DNA of 64,000 nt from Asterias amurensis (GCF_032118995.1 NC_092651.1:10751285-10815284); one strand, 5' to 3'; counted from the first letter of the stretch, positions 20,601 through 31,534 are shown. Notes: a model not told the origin generated them from the letters alone. Numbers and translations: made by a program.

Positions 20601-22445
20601 GAGGTACTTATATCTGTCTGCTTGTTTGTTTCTTTGTTTCTTTGTTTGTTTGTTTAGATGATCTTCCCATCAATGGAACACAAGGGGATATAAATTCCAA
20701 GCTTGCAATAGCCAATGTCTCTCATATAAACATTGCCTTAACATCTTTGATTATGAATTGTACAAACCAATAAATTGTGATTCAGTAACTAGATGACAAT
20801 ACTTGTTCTTGTCATAGTGAAATTACCCAAATAGGCGATCCGCTTAATCCTATACATTAAACATTGTATAGCTTGCGGTAAAACCATAATCATGTGTAGA
20901 ACTTGTGTTTGACAGTTTTTTTTCTGTTCATGTTTTCTTTCAGTGGTGATGGTACAATGTCTTCTTTCAACATCAGACGAAGGAAGTTTGTGATGAAATC
21001 AGAGAATGTTCAGAACGAGATGATGACAATAACACTAGTAAAGGTACATGATGTTTTCTTAAGTTATGAGTATTCATCATTGATTTGAGCCTTATCAACA
21101 CGATTGTACTGACCATCTCTAAATTAAGACAGTAACTTAAGCTGCTGCTTTTATTCTTTGAGGGAGGGGGGGTTGCAAACACACCTTTCCCATGCATTCT
21201 CTTCATGCAACATCTATATTGTCTTTTCAATGTTAAATGCAGGAAATTTTATCCTGGGTTTTAACAGAAAGCTCAGGATTGGAAATTAGTGAGAAATTTA
21301 TTTCAACCTGTAAGCTTATAGATCAATCCTCTCAAAAGAAACCTGTCTAACTTCTTCTGCAGTCAAAGAAACAGCATTAGAAAGAAAAAAAACCATTGTC
21401 TAATCACAAACAAGCCCAATCCCTGACAAAACATCAACTTTTTTTCCCGAGATATTTGATTGAATTTTCATACACTGTTTAAAACTAGAGAATATGAATG
21501 AATATACTCTCTCATCCTATCAAAAAATTATTTTGTGTCCTTAAAAATTTCTTATAATTTGATATGTTTTACAGGATGGAAAGAAAATTGTGTGCGGAGC
21601 GAGTGACGGCGCCCTCAACATCTACAACTGGAATGAGTTTGGTGACCTGAGTGACCGCTTCCCCGGTCACCCACAGTCTGTTGATTGCTGTGTGGCACTC
21701 ACTGATAGCATTGTGTTTACTGGCAGCATGGATGGAATGGTCAGGTGGGTCAAACTGTCTACTTTCACTCGCTTTGACCTTGTTCTTGTCACTGTACTTA
21801 TTGTAGATCTTAGCGATTATACTGTGATGGATGAGACTATACAATGTAAACAAACCCATGGGTAATCATGTGTCATGGGTGTCATTGCCGAGTGGTTAAG
21901 AGTGTCAAATTCAAGTTCTGGTGGGTTTGAATTCTGGTCATGGCACTTGTGTTCATTTTACAGACATCTGAAAGCACACAGATTTGTACAACAAGGTTTT
22001 TTTTTCTTTCATTATTCTCTTGCAACTTCGATGATCGATTGAGTCAAATAATTTACAGATTTTTTATTTTACGCATGTTGGGATACACCAAGTGAGAACA
22101 AACACTGGTCTTTGACAATTACCAAATGTGTCCAGTGCCTACTGTTATTCAAAGCATTAATTTCTCTTCTTCTTTTGTATTTGTTTTAGAGCCGTCAGCA
22201 TCCTCCCAAATCGTTTCCTTGGTGTGGTTGGAGACCACGGTGACTTCCCAATTGAGTCCCTCGCGGTCACCCCAGACAAACAGGTCCTCATCAGCTGCTC
22301 CCATGACCAGAAAATTAAATTCTGGAATGTGTCGCACCTCCTCACGAAAGATGTGGACCCCCAGGCTAAGGCTGAACCCAAGAATAAATTCAGACATTTC
22401 AATGCCAAGGGAAAGCATGAGAACTTCTTTTCTGGTCTGAAATAA
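17649..22445 (+). CDS. WDR55: WD repeat-containing protein 55 (WDR55), complete, 8 exons
   Basis: Exons: 17649-17825, 18470-18576, 18868-18965, 19466-19626, 20497-20603, 20944-21043, 21575-21744 and 22190-22445. They sum to 1,176 nt, 391 aa (human about 383). All junctions are GT-AG with consistent phases. WDR55 is a nucleolar beta-propeller protein needed for rRNA processing and cell-cycle progression in vertebrates. The first exon encodes an acidic Ser/Glu/Asp tail. The propeller follows, with blades such as LAGAMMDGTVKLYSF, KTLYTISRDKSLRVFD, NLIATADDDGQFKVWD, KKIVCGASDGALNIYNW and VLISCSHDQKIKFWNV. The C-terminus is a basic tail ending FFSGLK. The start ATG lies in GATGGCGGCCACCATG, with a second in-frame ATG four codons on. 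Exon 3 uses the GTAAGT donor at 18966, not the earlier GTAAAA, as the WD blade requires. Confidence 0.96.
18208..18275. mobile_element. Small TIR element, copy C (68 bp)
   Basis: This is the shortest copy, almost pure hairpin: TAGTTGCGATAACGTAACCC to GGTTACGTTATTTATCGCAA plus CTA. It is flanked by a perfect 9-bp duplication GGAAATTGC (18199-18207 and 18276-18284). It lies in WDR55 intron 1. Confidence 0.92.
19652..19768. mobile_element. Degenerate GGCCGTGTCCG inverted-repeat element
   Basis: TTAGGCTGTGTCCGAATAGC and, inverted, TTGGACATGGCCTGA bracket about 115 bp with matching inner words (CTGTGGCTAACTG and TAAGCTGTAGCC). It is related to the well-preserved copy at 53880-54008. It lies in WDR55 intron 4. 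Confidence 0.6.
21799..21915 (+). repeat. SINE-like sequence, plus-strand half of an inverted pair
   Basis: TTGTAGATCTTAGCGATTAT runs into a tRNA-like head (GTCATTGCCGAGTGGTTAAG), followed by GGGTTTGAATTCTGG as a B-box-like sequence up to about 21945. A near-identical copy lies in reverse at 22857-22972. It lies in WDR55 intron 7. Confidence 0.65.
21963..22142. mobile_element. Partial AGGCACTGGA-family fold-back element
   Basis: It shares CTCTTGCAACTTCGATGA, CCAAGTGAGAACA and CTTTGACAATTACCAAATGTG with the family copy at 11664-12018, but only about half the element remains. It ends 47 bp before WDR55 exon 8. Confidence 0.65.
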
Positions 22446-22449
22446 CATT

Positions 22450-22455
22450 AATAAA
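22450..22455 (+). terminator. WDR55: AATAAA signal directly after the WDR55 stop
   Basis: AATAAA starts 5 nt after the TAA stop. Equivalent signals recur in the two downstream tail copies (about 22647-22652 and 22844-22849), so the true cleavage site could lie after any of the three. Confidence 0.5.
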
Positions 22456-22485
22456 AATCTGAGGTTTTAAATATAAAATTTTCCT

Positions 22486-22858
22486 GATCAGCTGCTCCAA
22501 CGACCAGAAAATTTAATTCTGGAATGTGCGCACCTCCTCACGAAAGATGTGGACCCCTAGGCTTAAGGCTGAACCCAAGAATAAATTCAGACATTTCAAT
22601 GCCAAGGGAAAGCATGAGAACTTCTTTTCTGGTCTGAAATAACATTAATAAAAATCTGAGGTTTTAAATATTAAATTTTCCTGATCAGCTGCTCCCACGA
22701 CCAGAAAATTAAATTCTGGAATGTGTCGCACCTCCTCAAGAAAGACGTGGAACCCCAGACTAAGGCAGAACCCAAGAATAAATTCAGACATTTCAACGCC
22801 AAGGGAAAGCATGAGAACTTCTTTTCTTGTCTGACATAACAATAATAAAGAATTTGAG
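22486..22858 (+). pseudogene. WDR55: Two extra tandem copies of the WDR55 exon 8 tail
   Basis: The last part of exon 8 plus its short 3' flank (about 22289-22485) is repeated with a 197-bp period: copy 2 at 22486-22682 and copy 3 at 22683-about 22858. Copy 2 has frame-breaking indels (AATGTGCGCACC for AATGTGTCGCACC) and should be non-coding. Copy 3 keeps the frame open to a TAA (ending ENFFSCLT) but differs at several codons. Neither has a splice acceptor of its own, so they probably lie in 3' flank or UTR. Confidence 0.88.
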
Positions 22859-22972
22859 TTTGACACTCTTAACCACTCTGCTATGACACCCATGATACAT
22901 GATTGCCCATGGGTTTGTTTACATTGTATAGTCTCAGCCATCACAATATAATAGCTAAGATCTACAATAAAA
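22857..22972 (-). repeat. SINE-like sequence, minus-strand half of an inverted pair
   Basis: The reverse complement matches 21799-21915 at nearly every position, including the tRNA-like head. It abuts the third WDR55 tail copy directly. Confidence 0.75.
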
Positions 22973-23927
22973 AGCTGAGGTTTTAAATTAAACCCTTTTT
23001 TCTGCAAGTAAACATGTTGAATTTTGTTTAGCAAGCCCTGATTTATTTTTAAACCTATTTTTAAGTAATCAAAGAGCCCAAGTGAGCATTTTATAGTTTT
23101 GTTTTTCAGTGTTTATTTTCAGAGGGCAGCGTGGGCTTCTTTTCATTGTATACATAGTTTACCATTCCATAGATACAGCAACAACAACAAGTGTAAAAGG
23201 AGGCAAAGTTTATTTTATGTCAAAATAGTTTTTTTAAACTTTGTTCTTAAAAGTTATTTATGAAGTTATGTAATTATTTGTTTTGCATTTCTAAAGGATA
23301 AAATATGACAAGGATAATACAATTCAAGTTGTATTGTATTTCCTGTTTTTATGAACAATAAACCATATAATTTTTGAAAAAGATCACAAAAGAGTTTGGA
23401 AAAACATTTTGTCTTCCTTGAATGGTGAGATTTGATTTGGCTGTGCATTATTAATACTTATCAGCTTACTTTTGCTAGTACTTTAAATAAGCTAGCGGAC
23501 TGAAGTTATACATGGAAAGTCATTATTGCAATATCCATACTGCAAAGTGCGTTGACCAATTCTTTGCTATTTACAGATAATGTAAACAATAAAGTTCAAT
23601 CTTCAATAGGGCGCTTGAGTATGTAGGCATCGAGAGAACATTACAAACCTGACAATAACAATAACAATAACAATTATGAAGAGCAAAATATTTCCTACAA
23701 ACGTTTGGTATAACAAAAGCCGTACGCAACTACTTTGTGCAAGATGTAAATAAATTATGGGATATCATTCTACATTGCTGAGTTCAGATATATTTAATAT
23801 TTGAGTGTCATGTCCTGGCCACCGTACAAATAAAAGGGGGAAACTTTGCTAGGTGGCGAGATGACCAGCCTCCACACACACATAGAATACGCTTTATTGA
23901 TTGACAAAAATCTGGGACAGCAAAAAC
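22973..23927. other. Intergenic between WDR55 and the METTL7A-like gene
   Basis: No exon was seen. The stretch is AT-rich, with AATAAA-like words near 23348 and 23589. The last 150 bp before the METTL7A-like start should include its promoter and leader; no TATA box is apparent. Confidence 0.5.
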
Positions 23928-25576
23928 ATGGCCGCAACACCTGGAAACGAAGCCGGACCTCCGCCAACTTCAACCATGGAATCAGAAGGAATCTTCTCGT
24001 CTGTGGCATTCTTTTACAGTTCTCGAGTTTTGCTCCTTGTTGCTGTGCTTTGGGTCCTCCATGTGGTGTTCATCAGGTATATCCAGCCTCCCTTAATGGC
24101 CTACTTCTTAAACCGTATGCGGACTGTGTACAACAAGGCGATGGATAGTTTCAAACAAGAGCTGCTCAAAGATTTGGAGAGTCTTCGTCCTGAAAAGTCA
24201 ACAGAATCCGAGAAAGAATCCGTAGAGGAACCTGCTGCAAATGGCCAGACGACTCCAGGTATAACAGTTCTGGAGATTGGAGTTGGTTCTGGTGCAAATT
24301 TTAAGTACTATCCCGAAGGAACTGAGGTTGTTGGAATTGAACCGAATCCGAATTTTGCCGGCTACCTCGGGAAGAACGCTGCCGAGTACTACCCACGGGT
24401 TCGTCTGCAACGCACGGTGGTGGCGTATGCCGAGGATCTCCGTGGACATGTTGATGACAGCAGCGTTGATGCGGTGGTCAGCACCCTTGTGCTCTGCACT
24501 GTCAAGGACGTTGATGCAGTGATAAAAGAGGCAAAACGTGTTCTTAAACCGGTATGAATTATGACTGCATGCGCCAAGATTTAAAAAAGTTAAAAATCAG
24601 TACTAAATATGGTCACACTAGCTAGAAAGACCTAATTGGGGTTCTGTACTATTCTAATTCTAATTTGTTTTTGACATTTGCATTTTCATTTGCATTAATG
24701 TTTCAAAAATAAACCCAGTTTTTACTGGGTCTACTTTTACCTCACGAGTCGTGCCTCTACAGCTCTACAACAAGTGCAATTGTAGTTGTGTTAACGTAAC
24801 CCTCTTCCCGAACCCTCCTCTCGTCGGGAGGACGGTTACGTAATCGCAACTAGTGCAGTTGTACCTATACAATTTCATATATATGGGGGGGGGGGGGGGG
24901 AGGAGGGGATTCAAGCGAAGGCAAACACAGAATTGTTGGGAGGGGGCAGTTACTGTAAATGTATCAAACCAATTTATCGTCCCACTCACCTTGCAGTAAA
25001 AATACCTGGCGCTTTGTATCCTTTTGCAAAAAGCGCGTTATACGGTTATTCTTATTACTTATTATTATATTGTGCACTTTTTTATCTAAATCGCCGAATC
25101 GAGGGGCAAGGGTTCTAGCTTACACCAGTACAATGAAGCAGTTTCACCTAGTAGATGAAATGCACTGTATATTGAATACAAATGGCTTTTCGTACATGTC
25201 CATGGCTAGTTTCAAACTAAGAAGTTGTAAACTTGATTTTCTTTGTTCAAACCAAAATCATTTATAAAATGTACCTAGTAAGTTTCCCTTGTGGTTTATT
25301 ATTTGATAGTTGTAAACTTGTGCTTTTTTTTACACACAGGGTGGAAAGTTCTACTTTCTGGAACATGTATGGGCCGAACCAGGGACATGGGTGCGCACCA
25401 TCCAGTGGTTTATCCATCCAGTATGGTCTTACCTTGGAGATGGCTGCCAGTTTCGGACACCATGGGTCAACGTTGACCAGGCCGGCTTCTCCAAGGTCCT
25501 CTATAAGAAGTTCCTTGCCCATCCTAAGTTAATCCGATTGATACGCCCCCATGTGATGGGTTTTGCAACCAAGTAA
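23928..25576 (+). CDS. METTL7A: METTL7A-like (TMT1) thiol/membrane methyltransferase, complete, 2 exons
   Basis: Exons 23928-24551 and 25340-25576 give 286 aa (human METTL7A 244), joined in phase 0 at KRVLKP|GGKFYFLEHV. The family (TMT1A/TMT1B) is anchored in the ER and lipid droplets by an N-terminal membrane segment and transfers methyl from SAM to alkyl thiols. Visible features: a hydrophobic N-terminal anchor (FFYSSRVLLLVAVLWVLHVV, about residues 25-45); class I motif I VLEIGVGSGANFKYYP; acidic motif II GIEPNPNFAGYL; STLVLCTVKDVD; motif GGKFYFLEHV; and a C-terminus ending LIRPHVMGFATK like the vertebrate family. A Glu/Ser/Pro-rich linker between anchor and catalytic core accounts for most of the extra length. 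An ATG 14 codons in (MESEGIFSS) is an alternative start. Confidence 0.95.
24783..24852. mobile_element. Small TIR element, copy D (70 bp)
   Basis: TAGTTGTGTTAACGTAACCC and ACGGTTACGTAATCGCAACT plus A, flanked by GTGCAATTG (24774-24782) and GTGCAGTTG (24853-24861), a 9-bp duplication with one mismatch. It lies in the METTL7A-like intron and is slightly older-looking than the other copies. Confidence 0.85.
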
Positions 25577-25648
25577 TGCAACACAAGGAGATTCTGAGAA
25601 CTTGGGTTGTCCTTCCCAATTCTTATTTTTTAATTTTTTTATCGGGCC

Positions 25649-25806
25649 TGGGGTGGATTTCACAATGGGGTAAGACTGGTCATATCTCTAGCTAGGACAA
25701 GTTACTTGTCCTACAAGTTACTTGTCCTAACTTCTTACGACTAGCCTCAAGTTTTGAATAGCTCCTAGGACTAGTCCTAACCTAACTCTTTGTGAAATTG
25801 ACCCAT
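25649..25806. mobile_element. AGGACTAGTCC-type fold-back element
   Basis: The ends GGTGGATTTCACAA and TTTGTGAAATTGACCC are inverted, with CTAGGACAAGTTACTTGTCC and CTCCTAGGACTAGTCCTAAC inside. Confidence 0.65.
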
Positions 25807-25972
25807 GGAATTTCATATTTGGAAGGGCATGACCCTTTTTAGTTTTGCAAAGGGCACATCCATCGCTGGGAAAATCTTAAAGTCAATGGGAAACTTTTGA
25901 TGGGAGCACCAAGGCCAAGACAAGGGGCAACGGAGGCCATGGCCTCCAAAGCTGCGTGTAATTCCAGACCTG
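25806..25972. repeat. Dispersed short repeat, uninterrupted copy
   Basis: The repeat starts GGAATTTCATATTTGGAAGG and ends GTAATTCCAGACCTG. Other copies are at 56823-56986 and, split by an insertion, at 49928-50460. This copy keeps the intact AAAATCTTAAAGTCAATGGG word that serves as an empty site for the insertion at 50002. Confidence 0.7.
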
Positions 25973-26030
25973 TAGTATTATTGCATTTTCGATTGAAATA
26001 CTGTTGAAAACTGTGCTAAGGTATTCAACT

Positions 26031-26525
26031 CATAGAGCTATATATATTGACTAGAGCGCTAACACCCCATTATACACGCACTAAGGTTTTGAAGCCGTGT
26101 GGGCGCATCCATGTTTATGTACAAACCAATACAAAAGCTTGAAATTTTGTACGGCAATTGTACGGCTATTTGCATGATAGTGCGTTTGTTCTTTGTTATG
26201 TGCCACCGAAGCAAAAAATGCAGTAAATGTGAACGCACAATCTGCTGATCAGCGCACAAACTGCGAGCGTCATGTGCGTCATGATAAAAAGGCGCGTTTA
26301 CTTTTTTTAGTACGGTAATAAAGTCGAAGTTACAGTTTTCGTAGCTCGGATGTACGCGAGTGGACAGTTGCGTACGTAAGCGCACACGCCGAACTTAAAA
26401 TAATCGCGGCAATGTGTGTTCTCTTAAAATTCCGAATTCACGCAACACATCAAACATGTCTGCGCCCAGGGTGGCTTCAAAACGCAGAGCAAGTTAGCGC
26501 TCTAGTCAATATATATAGCTCTATG
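26031..26525. mobile_element. 495-bp hAT-like MITE with perfect 33-bp TIRs
   Basis: Positions 26031-26063 are the exact reverse complement of 26493-26525 (outer end CATAGAGCTATATATATTGA). The element is flanked by a perfect 8-bp duplication ATTCAACT (26023-26030 and 26526-26533). Inverted similarity resumes inside (TTTTGAAGCC, GGGCGCA). Eight-base duplications fit the hAT superfamily. No open frame looks like a transposase, so it is non-autonomous. Confidence 0.92.
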
Positions 26526-26959
26526 ATTCAACTTCACTTTTGAAAGGGCACATCATTTTTCCTCTGGTAAGGGGGGGGGGGGTGGCATTCTATGAGGAGA
26601 GTTAAATGTGTACTAAATGGCAACACAGCAAAAGCACAGGGCACCTCAGTAATTGCTGCGGGTAAATTTGAGGTCTGTTTTGAACCCCCAAAACAGGGGT
26701 TGCAATGATCAGTTATTTTATCCACTGTCCTAATTATACATTTTACAATCATGTTTAAGTTGTACATCTGTATGACCGAACGTATCAAGCTGATGGCCGA
26801 CTATTGAGAAGAGTGGGTTTTGAGGTTATTATTGACAATACATTCAACTTTTAAAATCTCAGGTCCGTTATTGTTCAAAAAAATTCTGATTCCACAACCT
26901 TTGGAGAGCAACCCAATTATTGTGTAGTATTTTGTTCAAGTTTGGGTTCTTTTTGTAAC

Positions 26960-27259
26960 TTAACACAGTGTCCACAGATTTACATTAAAACTTACACAGT
27001 TTGAAATAATGGTAGTAGAGGTGCTGTAGTTTTTGAGAAATGAGTAAAAACAATGTCACAAAAATACGTTTTCATGCTAAATAAAGTTTTGTCTAAAGGT
27101 CTCGAAATCAAATTCGTTAAAAATTACATCTTTCTAAAAAACTTCAGAGGGAGCCGTTTCCCACAATGTTTAATACCATCAACAGCTCTCCATTACTTGT
27201 TACCAATAGTGTCCACTGCCTGTAAGTTTAGTGTAAATCTGTGGACATTGTGTTTTGTG
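26960..27259. mobile_element. Fold-back element with GTCCACAGATTTACA ends
   Basis: AACACAGTGTCCACAGATTT at the left and its inverse AAATCTGTGGACATTGTGTT at the right. The interior shares GGGAGCCGTTTCCCACAATG-type words with the AGGCACTGGA family, so this looks like a related but distinct subfamily. Confidence 0.65.
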
Positions 27260-28811
27260 TCCTACAATAACTGCACAGACCCTTTAAAGAAAAAAATATA
27301 TACAGTGTGTGTTCAAAAAGAATGTCGTGACCCAACAGAAAGAACAAAGTTTTTTTTTCTTTCTATGCAGTCGATGGACAATCGTTAAGGTTAAAACTTG
27401 TTTATAACTGCAGATGGACAACATTCTTTGTCTGCAATCATACAAAACCAAATTAATCCATTAATTGGGATTGAAAATGAATTCACGAATATCAAGAAAC
27501 CTGCCTTTTGAATTGTTTTTACAGTAGTTAATTTTTAGTTGGAACATTTGTAAGTTTGTTCTGTAGTGTTTACATAATTTTCTATGTTGAAATGCATCCG
27601 ATGCCAACAATTTTGTTAAAAAAGGGGATACACTTCAACATTTTAACAAGTTTTCAGTTCTGTTAAAATTCACTATAAGTGACATTTTACCAGTACAGAA
27701 TTTAACCTTTGAAGTTTATGACTACGTACTTTCATAGTTAACTTTTGTACTTTAACTTTGTGAAAAGCCATATATAGCTGCTTTATATTTAACCAAGTGT
27801 ATTTTAGGCCAAGTAAAATGAATAACATGTTGCTCGTCCCCGCCCGCACCGGTTTTCGCGGCCGCACTGATTTTTTTATTTATTTGTTATTGAAAAAAAA
27901 ATAAAAAACTCATCATCTTTCTTACATGTAGGCCTACAAAAAATGCTAGCAAAACGCATAATGAGAAACTTGGTACTTTGAAACATTTTGCCCTTCACGT
28001 TTGCATGCCACAGTTCTATGCAATAACTTTGGAGCAAAAACAAGAGTAACTCTTTGGAAAGAATAATGTATCAAAGTAGACACAAAAACACACACAGTAT
28101 TTCAGGACATACAGAACATACTCATAAAACCATCTTCAAATACGATATTGCGGCCATCTTAGACATGGTTGCCAGCTTGAAAAAAATAATAAAAAATTTG
28201 ATAATAACAAATAACAAGGACCTCCCTCACTTACCTTTTCAAAAAGTCCAGAAGAGCAACATGTTATTTATTTTACTTGGACTTATCTTAATGCGTTAAA
28301 TTAACTACTAATTATTAACGTGTCTTTGAAAATGAAGTAGGGGACACCTAGGCAATGAGAATGGGAAAACAGCTGCAATTATTTTGAAGAAACATTGGTT
28401 ACAAAAAAGGTACAAATGGTAATTTTTATTCTCAAAGGATTGTTTACTTTTGTGTACTAGCTCATGTATGAAGTAACTTGTGCATCATCTGTAAAGTATA
28501 ATTTAAACTGCCCGATCTTCGTGAGAGATTCTTTTTGCATTTTATCTAACTTTTTAAATCAACTCATTTTACCAAACATTTTATTGAAGTTATTTGTGTG
28601 GCCAAACTAAGCCCTTCCCCCTTTGTCTCCTTAATATTCATTGGTTTATTTGTATTTTTCTGTGTGCTTTCTGCTCATCTCTCTTTATTCATGTATTTCA
28701 ACTTATAACTATTATGTTACACTTGTTTATCTGTGGTGTGTTGTGTTGTTTTGCCATCTGCTAGGGGAAGGGTTGAAATGTCAGGCCAAACTATTTGTGC
28801 ATTAACAACAC

Positions 28812-28986
28812 CGGGGTTCAATTTCACAAAGGTAGTCCTAACTTAGGACTAGTCCTAAGCAATGCTAAGAGATAGGACTGCTCCTAAGTTAGGACCAGTA
28901 ACTCATCCTAACTTAGGACTGGTCCTATCTCTTTGCATTGCCTAAGACTAGTCCTAAGTTAGGACTACCTTTGTGAAATCCACCCC
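28812..28986. mobile_element. AGGACTAGTCC-type fold-back element, best copy
   Basis: A nearly perfect palindrome: TTCACAAAGGTAGTCCTAAC at the left pairs with GTTAGGACTACCTTTGTGAA-type sequence at the right, and the body repeats CTAACTTAGGACTAGTCC. No coding capacity. Confidence 0.8.
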
Positions 28987-30768
28987 TGTGCTCTTATAAT
29001 CGGTTTAAGCAGTTTCCAGCAGCTGATTATATTTTATCATTTTTTTTAAAATTAAACTAGTAGTGTAACATGCTTTAGTTTGTTAATTGTAAACATTGTT
29101 TTCAAACTTCATATCATAGTGTGATTACATACATCTGCCATATTTGAATAAAACTTAACTTTTAAACACAAAGGAAATTATCTCTCGTCAACACTTTGTC
29201 AGTTTGCTTTTATTTTATTGTTTCTCAAAGTATCTCAAATTATTTATATTTACAAAGAAAAACATCCCAATATATTTGGCAAGACAGTTATTCCTTTTTT
29301 ACTGTAAAGTATATTTTACTTTTGATAAATGCATTGCAAAATAACAGGAACATAACATGTAAGGGATAGCTCACAGATTCTTTTCACAGAATACAAACAA
29401 CCCAAATCAAAATTTCTTTAAATCCAGATAAGCTAATAGCATTTTATATATTTTCAAATCACCTCCAACAAGCTGAACATAAAATTGTGCTAGTTTACTT
29501 TTATGAGAATATTGTGGAAATTGTCTAAAATTTAACAATTTCCATCAATTCGTATATTGTTATTTAGGAAATTCCTCAAAGTTTGTGTTACTTTTTCAAT
29601 TTGCTTATAAATTTCGTCAAAAGTAAAAACTCCATAATAATTTAAAGGAATCATCCCTGAAAGTTGAAGAGCAAATGTTTGATAACTACTCGCCAAATGG
29701 ATTTTACACTAAATTTATAGTTCAGCTGTTTCTTTGCCTGATGTCAGTTGATCTTCCCCTGAAATTTAATCCATTTAGAATGATTTCTCACAACATGAAA
29801 TGCAAACCCATGATACATGGACAATACTGAATCCCGAATCAGATTCTGGAGACGTGTTGTGGAAATACTGATAACGACTTTTGATAAAGGCAACGCACAG
29901 ATGATTTAACACCCTTTTTCCAGGGTCCAACAACCCATCTCTGAAAAGTCTGACCCATTGACAGCTATTGCAGAAAGAGGAACATGACTTAAGGGCCAAA
30001 TTTCATAAAGCATGTAAGCACGCAAACCTTAGCTTAGCAAAAATAGGTTACCAACCAGATCACCATACAGTTAACATTGATGCAACTGGTACCCTGGTTA
30101 TTTCTTGCTTAGTCAAAACAAATTCTGCTATAGTGGCAGCAACAGTCTCATGGCCAGTGGTTACAGTATTCCCAAAGGTAGAAGATAAAACCAAATAAAA
30201 GTATCCGAGGTCCTCTCAGAAACAAAAGACAAAGTTATTATAACCGATACTAAATAAGCAAATACAATTAATCATGTGTTTTCCTTGCCTTTAAGGGCGG
30301 TTAAGAAAAATTCAAATGATATCAACCCTTTAAACTTAATAAATTGATTAGTATGTCGTATTGATAAAAACAGATCATAAAAAAAATGCAGATTTTTCCA
30401 CTCAACTTAAAATGTTCTACATAAAAATGAATACATAATTTATTTCAATGCTAAACTTATTGTTAGCTTAAGAAGCAGCAACTTGACAATACAGGATAGC
30501 TGGAATGAAAAATATATCTACAGAAACAAAGAAACATTTACAAGAACAAAGGCAGATCTAGTTATGCGGATGCGCCCCCCCCCTCCCCAAACAACAAAAT
30601 TAATCCAATGCCTACTTAATTTATAGCACACTACAAAAGTACCCCCCCCCCAAACACCCCAGGCCAATTATATTACTTTCTGGGTTTGGTATTGAAGAAC
30701 AGACAAACACAGCAGCAATACAAAGGGGACTGTGTGTCAGTGTACATGTATCATGTGAATAGATCAGG

Positions 30769-30878
30769 GGTCAATTTCACAAAAACAGTCCAAAATACAG
30801 ACTAGTACTCGGACACTTTAGAAGACATTAAAAAAAAGTTAGGGCTAGCCTGTCCTAACTCCAGTAAAATCCACCCCA
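30769..30878. mobile_element. AGGACTAGTCC-type fold-back element, short degenerate copy
   Basis: GGGGTCAATTTCACAAAAAC at the left and GTAAAATCCACCCC at the right, with GGGCTAGCCTGTCCTAACTC inside. Confidence 0.5.
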
Positions 30879-31332
30879 GAAAAATTAACCATGTCTGCTC
30901 CTGCATGCAAATAGCTGAACCATGTAAAGATATGCACACGCTCACAAGTACACCAACGTTTGCTTGCTGTTTATTTTGCATTTTGTTTCTTTGTAGCTGA
31001 TCATAACTGTTTGATAAAAATAGCCAGACCCTGCACAAATTAACAATTTACTTGTTAAAATTTCCATTAAAATTTGTAAAAAATATACTCTTGATCTTCT
31101 TACCAAATATTAATTCTCCAGAAATATTTGAATAATACATTAAAAAATATGTACATATTTTCTTTTTCTCTCGCATTAACGTTCTGTCATCCTCAACATT
31201 AAAAATACTACCTCAAATTTAAAATGGCTAAAATATAGTGATAGCTATAATTAGTAAAAAATACATTACAGAACTACTCCAGATTTATGTATGAACTGTT
31301 ATTTACGGCTTATAATACTGGATGTTTGAGTT

Positions 31333-31528
31333 AAAGTCCCAGGTCAAATTTCCAGTTGAACCTAGTTAACTGGGGTCAACTGGTTCAACTGGATAGTGAT
31401 CAAACTCGTCCATTTTCCATATTAACCAGCTGGTTTTAACTGTGTTTAACTAGTTTATCAGCTGGTTTCAACTAGTTCCAGTTAAACCCAGTTTAACTAG
31501 GTTCAACTGGAATTTTGACCTAGGGTCC
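31333..31528. mobile_element. AACTGGTT-rich fold-back element
   Basis: CCCAGGTCAAATTTCCAGTT at the left and AACTGGAATTTTGACCTAGG at the right are inverted. The body is built from repeated AACTGG/CCAGTT/AACTAG words, giving nested hairpins. Confidence 0.65.
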
Positions 31529-31534
31529 TAAGGA

